From contig JAVYIG010000407.1 of assembly GCA_035222895.1 (NCBI GenBank), positions 248,001 through 312,000 on the forward strand: DNA of 64,000 bases. Reading direction: 5' to 3'. A program made the position numbers and the translations under genes. Origin of the DNA: Strongylocentrotus droebachiensis (taxonomy: Eukaryota > Echinodermata > Echinoidea > Camarodonta > Strongylocentrotidae). The notes beneath the pieces are model-generated. The model saw only the letters and a program-made list of their open reading frames with translations. It made no database searches and was not told where the DNA came from. The first letter of the stretch is position 1, and each line of letters opens with the position of its first letter. Positions 62,001-64,000 of the stretch are shown piece after piece.

Positions 62001-62314
62001 AATCCTACATTAGCATCTTCTAATGACAAATTACACATCCGTCAATGTCAATCAAATTATAGTTTTGTGCTTCAATATATTTATTTAAATACCAAACATA
62101 TTGCCCACATTCATATTACTCCATCACCAATTAAAATTCAACACCTTTCTTAATAACAGTGGTATCAAAAGAAATGGAAGAGCCAGGACAATCTTCATCG
62201 TCATCATCATCTTCTTCTCTGAAAAGGTCAAGATGGGATCAACATCCTGGTATCCTTGCCAACATGGGATCTAAGCAAGAGGCCAAAGGTGATGAGAGCC
62301 AAGGAATGGGCAAA
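15556..62314 (+). CDS. GPATCH1: GPATCH1-like G-patch spliceosomal protein, 14 exons resolved, 3' end beyond window
   Basis: CDS = join(15556-15619, 18785-18916, 19366-19451, 20929-21077, 21794-21909, 23718-24010, 24912-25062, 25894-25952, 26684-26849, 29459-29707, 31941-32122, 33564-33691, 59519-59643, 62160-62314). All introns are GT-AG, phases agree, and the exons sum to 2055 nt, exactly 685 codons, with no stop. Order of parts: acidic N-terminus (DSDSDSD, residues 2-8), conserved N-terminal block ([20 protein letters not shown], about 41-62), G-patch ([15 protein letters not shown], about 151-165), lysine-rich stretch, acidic region about 200-220, [11 protein letters not shown] motif near 465, [11 protein letters not shown] near 575, [11 protein letters not shown] near 601 and a serine run near 645. 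Known of the family: GPATCH1 is a nuclear spliceosome-associated protein, and G-patches activate DEAH helicases; DHX35 is the reported partner. The human protein is about 930 residues, so roughly a quarter is missing on the right. The start codon has A at -3 and G at +4. Confidence 0.95.
16480..16812 (+). mobile_element. LINE 3' tail in intron 1
   Basis: CT-rich 3'UTR-like sequence ending AATAAAAAACTTGAAACTGAAACTGAAA, the (CTGAAA)n terminus used by many L1/Tx1 and CR1-like elements in invertebrates. No coding part is retained. Confidence 0.6.
17511..17871. mobile_element. Foldback element with TTA target duplication
   Basis: Ends GGCCATTTAAAAAAA and its approximate complement TTTTATTTGGCC, with ACATGTTTAGCGTCC at 17529 and inverted at 17842. 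Flanked by TTA at 17508-17510 and 17872-17874, a PIF/Harbinger-type signature. The interior is A/T homopolymer-rich with two GCGGCCATTTTGA copies. The right-hand TTA is shared with the TTAA of the next element. Confidence 0.7.
17876..18407. mobile_element. piggyBac-like MITE (ACTATGTCCC family), copy 1
   Basis: Inverted ends AGATACTATGTCCC and GGGACATAGTACCT, flanked by TTAA at 17872-17875 and 18408-18411. TTAA duplication is the piggyBac signature. The interior is non-coding and matches, in reverse orientation, the element at 50088-51357, which carries an additional insertion. Confidence 0.8.
18535..18661. mobile_element. Miniature hairpin element with perfect 33-bp stem
   Basis: 18560-18592 and 18604-18636 are exact inverted complements (33 bp, starting GCGCGCGCCTGTGTGAAG) around an 11-base loop. 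Outside the stem the arms continue imperfectly to CTAATGGTGGGTTGC and GCAACCCGCCATCAG, each bounded by TA. It lies 124 bases before exon 2. Transcribed, it would fold to a long duplex. Confidence 0.8.
18785..18916 (+). CDS. GPATCH1: GPATCH1 exon 2, residues 22-65
   Basis: Carries most of the conserved N-terminal block, including [20 protein letters not shown] followed by KEG. This block is diagnostic of GPATCH1 orthologues and is covered in domain databases by an uncharacterised N-terminal domain (DUF1604). Phase 1 at both ends. Confidence 0.95.
19366..19451 (+). CDS. GPATCH1: GPATCH1 exon 3, residues 66-94
   Basis: Encodes [16 protein letters not shown] followed by PEDYMDEED. The [10 protein letters not shown] and PED[FY]MDE[ED] motifs are conserved in the family. 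Phase 1 in, phase 0 out (donor GTAAGC). Confidence 0.95.
19508..19731. mobile_element. Short foldback element in intron 3
   Basis: AATAGACCGGTTTACTAACA at the left and TGTTAGTAAACCAGTCTATT at the right are near-perfect inverted repeats about 190 bp apart; TA flanks are possible target duplications. No coding content. Confidence 0.7.
20579..20759. mobile_element. MITE of the CCGAATTCACAAAG family, copy 1
   Basis: Ends TGGTCCGAATTCACAAAG and CTTTGTGAATACGGGCCA, with internal inverted GGTTTGTCGACAAACC and the segment AAACGCGTCATGTGACGTAC. A second copy is at 56307-56449 in intron 12. Target duplication is unclear. Confidence 0.8.
20929..21077 (+). CDS. GPATCH1: GPATCH1 exon 4, residues 95-143
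   Basis: Begins [18 protein letters not shown], matching the family's E-[FY]-G-I-A-P motif, and ends in phase 2 at donor GTAAGT. It is a linker between the N-terminal conserved block and the G-patch, rich in charged residues. Confidence 0.95.
21375..21771 (+). mobile_element. tRNA-derived SINE (family A) with ATT tail
   Basis: Pol III box A-like GTGGTCTAGTGAATAAG near 21389 and box B GGTTCAAGTCC at 21433-21443, then CACTAATGTCCTTTGGAAAG and CACTCTCCACCCAGGCGTTA, ending in ATTATTATTATTAT at 21757-21770. It contains an internal 22-bp tandem repeat. A reverse copy is at 32207-32375. It ends just before the exon-5 acceptor. Confidence 0.85.
21525..21622. repeat. 22-bp tandem repeat inside the SINE
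   Basis: The unit GGATGCGAAAGTTAATGTGG plus TT starts at 21525, 21547, 21569, 21591 and, diverged, 21613. One unit is expected in the SINE; the extra copies are a local expansion. Confidence 0.9.
21794..21909 (+). CDS. GPATCH1: GPATCH1 exon 5: G-patch domain, residues 144-182
   Basis: Encodes the core of the G-patch: [19 protein letters not shown], with the invariant glycines and aromatic of the G-patch consensus, followed by a basic tail ([11 protein letters not shown]). G-patches bind and activate DEAH-box helicases. Phase 2 in, phase 1 out. The acceptor lies about 23 bases beyond the ATT tail of a SINE. Confidence 0.95.
22708..23159. mobile_element. Foldback element (CCGTAATTAAC ends) carrying a LINE fragment
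   Basis: Ends TACCGTAATTAACGTTGTAT and its complement at 23130-23159 (TATACACCGTTAATTACGGT), with GCGGTTTATAC inside and TA at both edges. Between the arms lies an unrelated reverse transcriptase fragment on the minus strand. Confidence 0.75.
22806..22925 (-). pseudogene. LINE reverse transcriptase fragment with in-frame stop
   Basis: Reverse strand from 22918: [20 protein letters not shown], then HGVP*GSTLGP. This is the YL-x-[ND]R-x-Q-x-V and GVPQGS-x-LGP pair of CR1/Jockey-type reverse transcriptases, with the Gln codon CAA changed to TAA. Apart from that stop it is open. Confidence 0.82.
23718..24010 (+). CDS. GPATCH1: GPATCH1 exon 6, residues 183-280
   Basis: The largest resolved exon. 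It starts [12 protein letters not shown] (family K-[IV]-Y-G-C motif), passes through an acidic stretch of Asp/Glu, then [20 protein letters not shown], which corresponds to the conserved D-x-HG-[IL]-x-Y-x-G segment of the family. Ends in phase 0 with donor GTAAGT. The open frame runs past both splice sites by chance. Confidence 0.94.
24115..24213. repeat. 17-bp minisatellite in intron 6
   Basis: About five to six tandem copies of TCGTGTCCGGTATAGTG with single-base differences. It creates long chance frames on the reverse strand. Confidence 0.9.
24912..25062 (+). CDS. GPATCH1: GPATCH1 exon 7, residues 281-330
   Basis: Starts [19 protein letters not shown], the conserved G-x-F-G-x-GAFE-x-EDDDVY-type segment, and continues with MSNYD. 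Phase 0 in, phase 1 out (donor GTAAGT). Confidence 0.95.
25148..25482. mobile_element. Foldback element (GGACCCACCCTCCTCA family), copy 1
   Basis: In intron 7. Ends TGCAGGCGTCAATTTGAAGC and its near complement at 25463-25482, with GGACCCACCCTCCTCA inside the left end and TGAGGCGGATGGGTCC inside the right. Flanks TTA and TTT suggest a decayed 3-bp duplication. Related to 39080-40177 (same GGACCCACCC core and GCTTCACC phrases). Confidence 0.75.
25894..25952 (+). CDS. GPATCH1: GPATCH1 exon 8, residues 331-350
   Basis: A short exon encoding [20 protein letters not shown], resembling the family segment [LI]xGFxxA. Acceptor TTGTAAAG, donor GTATGT, phase 1 in and phase 0 out. Confidence 0.92.
26272..26326. 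repeat. Poly-T/poly-G run
   Basis: About 42 T followed by about 10 G in intron 8. A length-unstable simple repeat; reads through it may be unreliable. Confidence 0.85.
26375..26683 (+). repeat. Two decayed tandem copies of exon 9 and its acceptor region
   Basis: The opening of exon 9 (GTGTTTCAGCC at 26684) recurs at 26411 and 26558, spacings 147 and 126 bp. The copy at 26411 reads [14 protein letters not shown] and then hits a stop after 21 codons; an AG still precedes it. The copy at 26558 reads [11 protein letters not shown], stays open for 33 codons, and has lost the AG acceptor (ACAT). Later exon sequence AGAACCTCAA recurs in both, as does pre-exon sequence like AACTTTGAC. These are tandem duplicates of an exon-intron segment that have since decayed. 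Confidence 0.85.
26684..26849 (+). CDS. GPATCH1: GPATCH1 exon 9, residues 351-405
   Basis: Encodes [17 protein letters not shown], the conserved P-P-x-[LI]-P-x-[DN]-[FY]-x-P-x-H segment, and ends with RAGMLGEE before donor GTACAT. Phase 0 in, phase 1 out. It is preceded by two decayed copies of its own 5' part. Confidence 0.95.
27473..27756. mobile_element. Foldback element with ~30-bp inverted ends
   Basis: CTCTCACACTCTGCCGTGTA continues through GGCCTACCGT at the left and its complement is at 27728-27756 (CTACACAGCAGAGTGTGAGA). Nearly perfect over 30 bp, so fairly young. No frame. Confidence 0.8.
28207..29237. mobile_element. Large foldback element, GGCYGCACAGAAACG ends
   Basis: Left end CCGGCCGCACAGAAACG, right end CGTTTCTGTGCAGCCG. 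Subterminal GCGCTGTTAG phrases recur on both sides (28303-28352 and 29183-29215 region). The centre holds a purine-rich tandem array. No transposase. Confidence 0.7.
28555..28995. repeat. Purine-rich tandem array
   Basis: Irregular units containing GACAGAAAGAGAAAGTGATA (about 28561, 28650, 28871, 28965; a variant at 28780) and ACAAAGAATAACATAAGA. Almost pure purine on the plus strand for about 440 bases; chance Phe/Ser/Leu frames appear on the other strand. Confidence 0.85.
29459..29707 (+). CDS. GPATCH1: GPATCH1 exon 10, residues 406-488
   Basis: Starts [20 protein letters not shown] and ends [11 protein letters not shown] then [13 protein letters not shown]-x-PF-A-K-[DN]-x-[EA]-KQ-x-R-[YF] is a hallmark of GPATCH1 family proteins. 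It contains the short motif SRWD, which recurs in exon 14. Phase 1 at both ends. Confidence 0.95.
30536..31885. repeat. Dispersed repeat bounded by AGCTCACC / GGTGAGC, with nested insert
   Basis: Begins TTTTTAGCTCACCCGA and, at 31868-31881, shows GGCTCAGGTGAGC. The inner part (CCAAACTTGGTAGGTATT, AAAGGGGGGCC) is a type of repeat common in marine invertebrates. The GGTCA-rich repeat at 31010-31625 appears inserted into it. Boundaries are approximate. Confidence 0.5.
31010..31625 (+). repeat. GGTCA-rich dispersed repeat, copy 2 (most complete)
   Basis: Starts GGAGGCATTATGTTTTCGGG and TTGTCTGTCCGTCTGTACG, then three tandem sub-blocks of about 125 bp each with GCCAATGAAC, GATTAGATTTTGG and GGTCAAAGGTCA, and ends GCGGAGGCATCATTTTCGAC with GTCCATCTAGTT. 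A perfect DR1 (AGGTCAAAGGTCA) is at 31169-31181. Confidence 0.75.
31941..32122 (+). CDS. GPATCH1: GPATCH1 exon 11, residues 489-549
   Basis: Encodes [17 protein letters not shown] then [18 protein letters not shown], matching the family segment E-F-x-[RK]-A-A-x-L-[YF]-[KR]-P-[ML]-x-x-x-M-x-x-RF. Acceptor TATTTAAG, donor GTAAGG, phase 1 in and phase 0 out. Confidence 0.95.
32207..32375 (-). mobile_element. tRNA-derived SINE (family A), reverse copy
   Basis: On the minus strand: GGGTCATGGTATAGTGGTTC (box A region), GGGTTCAAATCCC (box B), CACTAATGTCCTCTGGAAAG and CCCCTCTCCACCCTGGTGTA, the same order as the SINE at 21375. Tail missing or decayed. Located in intron 11. Confidence 0.82.
33204..33487 (+). 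mobile_element. tRNA-derived SINE (family B), copy 1
   Basis: GTGTTGGCTCAGTCAGTAGA (box A) and GGGTTCGAACCCC (box B), then CATACCAAAAGACGTTAAAA and a tail of ATT repeats from about 33458. It lies 76 bases before exon 12. Copy 2 is at 47866-48137 with roughly 95% identity by eye. Confidence 0.88.
33564..33691 (+). CDS. GPATCH1: GPATCH1 exon 12, residues 550-591
   Basis: Encodes [20 protein letters not shown] then [13 protein letters not shown], the strongly conserved A-x-[KM]-M-[FY]-G-x-LTR-x-x-x-[EW]-W-x-P-x-x-[LV]-[LC]-[CK]-[KR]-RFN segment. Ends in phase 2 at donor GTGAGT, followed by the 25.8-kb intron 12. Confidence 0.96.
34250..34684. mobile_element. Foldback element (GGGCCAGTATTCAATTC ends)
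   Basis: Left end GGGCCAGTATTCAATTCAG, right end TTGAATTGAATACCGGCCC, inverted. Interior is full of CTTAG/CTAAG phrases in both orientations, giving an extended potential stem. Confidence 0.78.
34685..36210. other. Intron 12 stretch without recognised elements
   Basis: No gene resemblance. Contains a GA-rich microsatellite with G-run at 35878-36070, the source of chance Ser/Leu/Pro frames on the reverse strand. Confidence 0.5.
36270..37147. mobile_element. hAT-like non-autonomous element, 8-bp target duplication
   Basis: Flanked by ATTGTGAC at 36262-36269 and 37148-37155. Right end TTTGAGCCCTG is the complement of the hAT-type start CAGGGCTCAAA; left end TAAGGCTCAAA is a two-base variant. 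The other duplication unit has the uninterrupted site (ATTGTGACATATC at 37621). Subterminal GCCCCCGTGAG phrases recur inverted. An 87-codon frame at 36681-36944 has Lys-rich sequence of unknown origin. Confidence 0.85.
37841..38220 (-). mobile_element. 5'-truncated retroposon in duplication unit 2
   Basis: Absent from unit 1 (which reads ACAGTCTTTTGTAATG directly). On the minus strand it ends in AAATAAATGAAATGAAA, a retroposon-like tail, and TCTTT flanks both sides. It contains a GA microsatellite and G-run (38038-38096). No coding match. Confidence 0.6.
38403..39050. mobile_element. mariner-like MITE (CAGTGCGTCCCAGAAAAAAC ends)
   Basis: CAGTGCCTCCCAGAAAAAAC at the left and GTTTTTTCTGGGACGCACTG at the right, each next to TA. 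The interior contains partial self-duplication (ATTCAGATACC...CCAAATGACTTTTTG twice) around an inverted pair GGCTGCCTGCC / GGCAGGCAGCC at 38580-38690. A partial copy is at 4225-4519. Confidence 0.8.
39080..40177. mobile_element. Foldback element (GGACCCACCCTCCTCA family), copy 2, TAA target duplication
   Basis: Ends TGCAAGGGTCACTCTGTGGC and GCCACAGAGTGACCCTTGCA, perfect inverted repeats that continue into CTGGACCCACCCTCCTCA. Flanked by TAA at 39077-39079 and 40178-40180 (PIF/Harbinger-like). Interior has repeated GTGAAGC[TC]T and GTGAARCCTCACCTATG phrases but no transposase. Confidence 0.82.
40543..41362. mobile_element. hAT-like foldback element (CAAGCCTTGA ends)
   Basis: CAAGCCTTGAATAAGCGG at the left and CCGCTTATTTCAAGGCTTG at the right. 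The flanking octamers GGTACGAG and GATATGAG agree at six of eight positions, a decayed 8-bp duplication. GGGGCAATTT / AAATTTGCCCC recur subterminally. Confidence 0.7.
41363..44739. other. Intron 12 stretch without recognised genes
   Basis: Contains a G-run at 41791-41806 and a pyrimidine-rich low-complexity block at 43190-43515 that keeps three forward frames open for over 100 codons. No element ends or family motifs recognised. Confidence 0.5.
44740..46540. repeat. Diverged direct repeats about 1.55 kb apart
   Basis: 44745-45110 and 46290-46535 share, in order, TTGCAATGACGA, ATCCCATT, TTTTGCA, AGTGCTTG, a [CT]ATCTC segment, and GATAGTC[TC]GAGAGA. The 1.2 kb between shows no frame. They could be decayed terminal repeats of an element or two copies of one repeat. 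Confidence 0.5.
47455..47778 (+). mobile_element. CR1/L2-like LINE 3' end
   Basis: Forward reading [13 protein letters not shown], then [12 protein letters not shown], the conserved C-terminus of CR1/L2-type reverse transcriptases, then TTTAAAGCGCATAGGGACAT, TATGCGCTATAAAAG and an ATT tail (47759-47775). Confidence 0.8.
47797..47854. other. Structured 58-base hairpin
   Basis: Three stacked inverted pairs: GCCTGGCTGTT/AACAGCCAGGC (47797-47807 with 47844-47854), GGCTC/GAGCC (47808-47812 with 47834-47838), GGGGA/TCCCC (47815-47819 with 47827-47831), loop CGTTGCA. Located between a LINE tail and a SINE. It resembles a folded RNA or a miniature element; function unknown. Confidence 0.7.
47866..48137 (+). 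mobile_element. tRNA-derived SINE (family B), copy 2
   Basis: Same structure as 33204-33487: box A GTGTTGGCTCAGTCAGTAGA, box B GGGTTCGAAACCC, CATACCAAAAGACGTTAAAA and ATT tail to about 48137. Confidence 0.88.
48580..48976. mobile_element. piggyBac-like MITE (AGGTAAAGACCAGTTTTGG ends)
   Basis: AGGTAAAGACCAGTTTTGG at the left, CCAGAACTGGTCCTTACCT at the right, each bounded by TTAA (48576-48579, 48977-48980). The reverse-strand frame at 48569-48886 is chance or decayed; no transposase motif. Confidence 0.75.
49436..49700. mobile_element. Possible truncated MITE end
   Basis: CTTAAAGGGGAAGGCCACCC resembles the TTAA-AGG starts of nearby elements, but no inverted partner was found downstream. Reported at low confidence. 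Confidence 0.3.
50088..51357. mobile_element. piggyBac-like MITE (ACTATGTCCC family), copy 2, interrupted
   Basis: Ends AGGTACTATGTCTCATTTGC and AAAAGGGACATAGTATCT, flanked by TAAA on both sides (50084-50087, 51358-51361). Its sequence outside the insertion at 50563-51310 matches the reverse of 17876-18407. Confidence 0.82.
50563..51310. mobile_element. Foldback element (AGGCCCGGTCACACAGG ends), TAA target duplication, nested
   Basis: AGGCCCGGTCACACAGGGAG and its complement CTCCCTGTGTGACCGGGCCT are perfect, and the inverted match continues over about 54 bp. TAA flanks both ends (50560-50562, 51311-51313). The interior is built from many CTAGCGCGCT, GCGCATACAG and CATGCG phrases in both orientations, giving many chance Arg/Ala-rich frames on both strands. 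Confidence 0.88.
52150..52404. mobile_element. Foldback element (AGGYCTGTCCTCATC ends)
   Basis: AGGCCTGTCCTCATCAGACT at the left and AGTCAGATGAGGACAGACCT at the right are inverted, 255 bp overall. Inner inverted pair CCCGCTATTACCCAAATAGC. Target duplication unclear. Confidence 0.75.
52718..52902. mobile_element. Foldback element (GGGAATAATTTTCCT arms)
   Basis: GAGTCCCAGGGAATAATTTT at 52718 and AGGAAAATTATTCCCTGAGT at 52879-52898 are inverted repeats about 140 bp apart. No frame. Confidence 0.65.
53140..53470. mobile_element. Foldback element with TTA target duplication
   Basis: TAGTGCGGTATGGTATGT at the left, ACATACTGTACCACACTA at the right, then CCGTAGGATTTTTGTGCC and its complement. TTA at 53137-53139 and 53471-53473 (PIF/Harbinger-like). 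Both inner halves carry GGGGTTCAAATTTTC and its inverse. Confidence 0.8.
54373..54727. repeat. ~67-bp direct repeats flanking a SINE
   Basis: CAATTATTTAAACATATTTG through GATCTGTATTGA occurs at about 54373 and again at 54660, differing at a few bases. Between them lies a reverse SINE. Far longer than a normal retroposition target duplication. Confidence 0.8.
54450..54546 (-). mobile_element. tRNA-related SINE head (family C), reverse
   Basis: On the minus strand: AGTGATGGCCTGGTGGTAGA (box A), then CTGCCCGGCAAGCAG, and GGTTCAAGTCCCG (box B) followed by CTGGTTCCAAGATTTTTT. No ATT tail found. tRNA-like but with mismatches in acceptor pairing, so not called as a gene. Confidence 0.65.
55419..56195. 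mobile_element. piggyBac-like MITE (AGKGCAAGTCCACTCC ends)
   Basis: AGGGCAAGTCCACTCCAAGA at the left and TTTTTGGAGTGGACTTGCAC-T at the right, bounded by TTAA (55415-55418, 56196-56199). GATAGTGAG / CTCACTATC and TTGCCAATTTG recur inverted inside. No transposase. Confidence 0.82.
56307..56449. mobile_element. MITE of the CCGAATTCACAAAG family, copy 2
   Basis: TGGCCCGAATTCACAAAGGA and TCCTTTGTGAATTCGGGCCA are perfect inverted ends; GGTTTGTCGACAAACC occurs next to both. Shorter than copy 1 at 20579-20759 but with the same core AACGCGTCATATGACGTAC. Confidence 0.85.
56650..58435. other. Intron 12, no recognised element
   Basis: No gene or repeat structure recognised; ordinary AT-rich sequence. 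Confidence 0.4.
58521..58569. repeat. Perfect 49-base palindrome
   Basis: ACTTTTATGAGCCAGATCTG TGTT, a central T, then the exact complement: 24-bp arms with no spacer. Immediately followed by CATAAAAGTAATACT repeated. Able to extrude as a cruciform. Confidence 0.92.
58590..59500. other. Intron 12 tail before exon 13
   Basis: No element recognised. The acceptor of exon 13 follows a T-rich tract (TACTTTTTCCAACAG). Confidence 0.5.
59519..59643 (+). CDS. GPATCH1: GPATCH1 exon 13, residues 592-633
   Basis: Joins exon 12 to read [18 protein letters not shown] then SVFNFL; the family has S-x-[LIV]-[VK]-G-x-P-x-[VK]-K-[KR]-DK-[YF]-SVFNFL. Phase 2 in; the donor chosen is GTATGT at 59644 (phase 1), because it joins in frame to exon 14. 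A second GTATG-like site does not alter the reading through 59640. Confidence 0.93.
59951..60560 (+). repeat. GGTCA-rich dispersed repeat, copy 3
   Basis: Starts GCATTATGTTTTCGGGTTGT and CCGTCTGTCCGTACACC, contains AGGGGTCAAAAGTTGAAAGG and GGTCACAGGTCA, and ends GCGGAGGTATATTTTTGACT with TTTATCTAGTTTTAG. Same family as 31010-31625, in intron 13. Confidence 0.7.
60561..62150. other. Intron 13, rest
   Basis: Contains an AT dinucleotide tract (61570-61588). Nothing else recognised. Confidence 0.45.
62160..62314 (+). CDS. GPATCH1: GPATCH1 exon 14, residues 634-685
   Basis: Reads [10 protein letters not shown], nine serines, [20 protein letters not shown] and on to donor GTAAGA, phase 0. The SRWD motif near a serine-rich stretch matches the KPSRWD element seen after the SVFNFL motif in vertebrate GPATCH1. 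The remaining Lys- and Ser-rich C-terminus must lie beyond 64000. Confidence 0.85.
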
Positions 62315-64000
62315 GTAAGAACAGAAAATATGATTTGATTTACAGGAATTTGGTAAAGGCTATAGACCAGAATTAGAAGTGAAACCTAGTGGCTTGAAAT
62401 AATGAATCTGGGTACAAATGAGGGATTAATTGTTGGTGATATTACAGTCTAATTGTATGATATGGTATTTTAAAACCTGATCTTGGTCATGGTGATCCAT
62501 TTTTAAAGAAAATGAGTATTACATGAAAGGTAGTATTATCAATTGAGAAAAGATGTACAAATGTGTTAAACAGGCCTGATCATTTCATGATTTACTGGTA
62601 ATTTGTTTTCCTGATTTATTTATTTTTCCTGACTTTTTCCAGATTTTAAAAAAATTTTTTTTTTATAAATCATGATTGTATTTCTCAGAAAATGGATAGT
62701 CTCTGAGATCGATGCAAATCTGGTTTAAAATTAAGGGGGGCTGAGGTGCCGCTTTTTGTATAACTTGCTAAAATGCCTCGTGCAAGTGCTCGGATTTCTA
62801 AAACCTACTTTTTTAATTAACTTTCACTAAATTTTTTTAAAAAAACTCTCTCTATCACCCCTGGTTAAAACATGAGTCTAAAAGATAATATGGAAGCAAT
62901 CGCCATTTTAGATTCCTTTGGAATGATCGCTTTCTATAATGTGAAATCATAAGATCATGTTGTGATTCTTGAACATTAACACAGATTTCTCCTTATAAAA
63001 CATTGACAGTGTAAAGAAAAGAAGATCAGGTATGGTTCTTTATCGTATTTTAAGCCAAATTCATGAAGATGTCACCAAATTATATCAGAATGGTGTATAT
63101 TAACTCTCTACCTCGTTCATGCCGCATGGTTCTGTCAGTAACATTGCATGCATGATTCTCAAAGAGCGTGATTTGAATTATTTGTAGTGTCTATAAAAAG
63201 GTGAGGGTTATCTTGGCTTGTGGAAGATGCATTTTACATTTTATGGACAGCAAAATATTATTGCCTTGATGGAACAGATTCATAGGTTTGCTGTACTTAA
63301 GACTTCTCTTTCTTTTCTTGCTCCCAAGAGAATAAATGTCAAGAAGGGGGCGATTACTTACCTGCATATAAAAGAAAGTTGAAGGCTGAAATGAGAATGA
63401 CTTTGGTGAACATCTTATTATTGTAGCATTTAAAATGACACCCTTTTGAGCTTTTTCTTGTATTTGACCTTTTATGATCTTTTAAACAGGGTTTGCAATA
63501 GATCAGAGATATATCCTGTCCCTTTTGTTTAATTACTAAGGCGCCACGGATTTATTCAACTGGCATTCGGAATGCATGTAGAATGCATGTAGAATGCCCT
63601 ATTCAGAATCTATTGTTCGTTAATCCACATTCCAGAATGTACCTAGAATGTACCTAGAATGCGGTAATTAACGACTTAATTGGCGGATTCTGGGTGCATT
63701 CTGGAATGCTCCATGAATAGGCCATCCAAACAAAGGCGATATCGATCGGCAGCGACTACCTTCTTGATAGCGACTACCTTCTTGATTGCGTGCCGGAATA
63801 GTTTCGATATAGAATGAACCATAAGAATTGATAGAAATCAACAGATATTTAATTGGTTTCGCTTCTGTCTCTCCCGCGATCGGTCGCTCTTTGCATTTCT
63901 CGAGCGCAGGTGATAATGGACTTACTTTTATTTCTTTCCGACGGCTAACCGGTAACATCAGCGTTATTTAATTGTTTTCGCTTGTAGCTCTCTTTCTCTC
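62315..64000 (+). other. Intron 14, 5' part (runs off the window)
   Basis: Donor GTAAGA. No further GPATCH1 exon was recognised before 64000. The only structure noted is a small foldback at 63545-63722, a roughly 20-bp direct repeat (GCGACTACCTTCTTGAT at 63751-63787) and a related pair of segments near 63845 and 63965 (ATTTAATTGNTTTCGCTT). Confidence 0.6.
63545..63722. mobile_element. Small foldback with GAATGC phrases
   Basis: TTATTCAACTGGCATTCGGA at the left resembles the complement of TCTGGAATGCTCCATGAATA at the right. The arms contain tandem TGTAGAATGCA and TGTACCTAGAA. Ends approximate. Confidence 0.5.

Overview
The window is animal nuclear DNA, AT-rich and loaded with repeats. It carries one recognisable host gene, a forward-strand homologue of GPATCH1 (G-patch domain-containing protein 1, a spliceosome-associated protein). 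I resolve fourteen GT-AG exons, 15556 to 62314, with every junction phase matching. They encode the first 685 residues, and the gene runs off the right edge before its C-terminal end. The repeat content suggests a marine invertebrate deuterostome, most likely an echinoderm. That content includes tRNA-derived SINEs with ATT tails, L1/Tx1-like and CR1/Jockey-like LINEs, and repeats carrying GGTCA half-sites. Taxonomy is an inference.

Layout. 1-15.4 kb lies upstream of the gene and holds decayed non-LTR retrotransposons in both orientations, two foldback elements and degenerate GTGCCCC-rich arrays. A LINE 3' end stops only about 140 bp before the GPATCH1 start codon. 15.5-33.7 kb holds exons 1-12, separated by introns of 0.45-3.2 kb with SINEs, foldback elements, a minisatellite and two decayed tandem copies of exon 9. 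33.7-59.5 kb is a single 25.8-kb intron (intron 12) packed with foldback DNA elements, SINEs, a LINE tail and a 0.47-kb tandem duplication. 59.5-64 kb holds exons 13 and 14 and the start of intron 14.

Many foldback elements keep both ends and their target-site duplications, so they can be sorted by likely transposase class: TTA/TAA (PIF/Harbinger-like), TTAA or TAAA (piggyBac-like), 8 bp (hAT-like) and TA (mariner-like). No transposase gene is visible, so all look non-autonomous. In two cases a related copy elsewhere in the window supplies the empty site, which shows directly what was inserted.

I found no bacterial-type gene system, CRISPR array, rRNA or free-standing tRNA gene. The most unusual observations are the tandem decayed exon-9 copies, the nested elements with empty sites, a perfect 49-bp palindrome, a perfect 33-bp hairpin in intron 1 and the SINE tail abutting the exon-5 splice acceptor.
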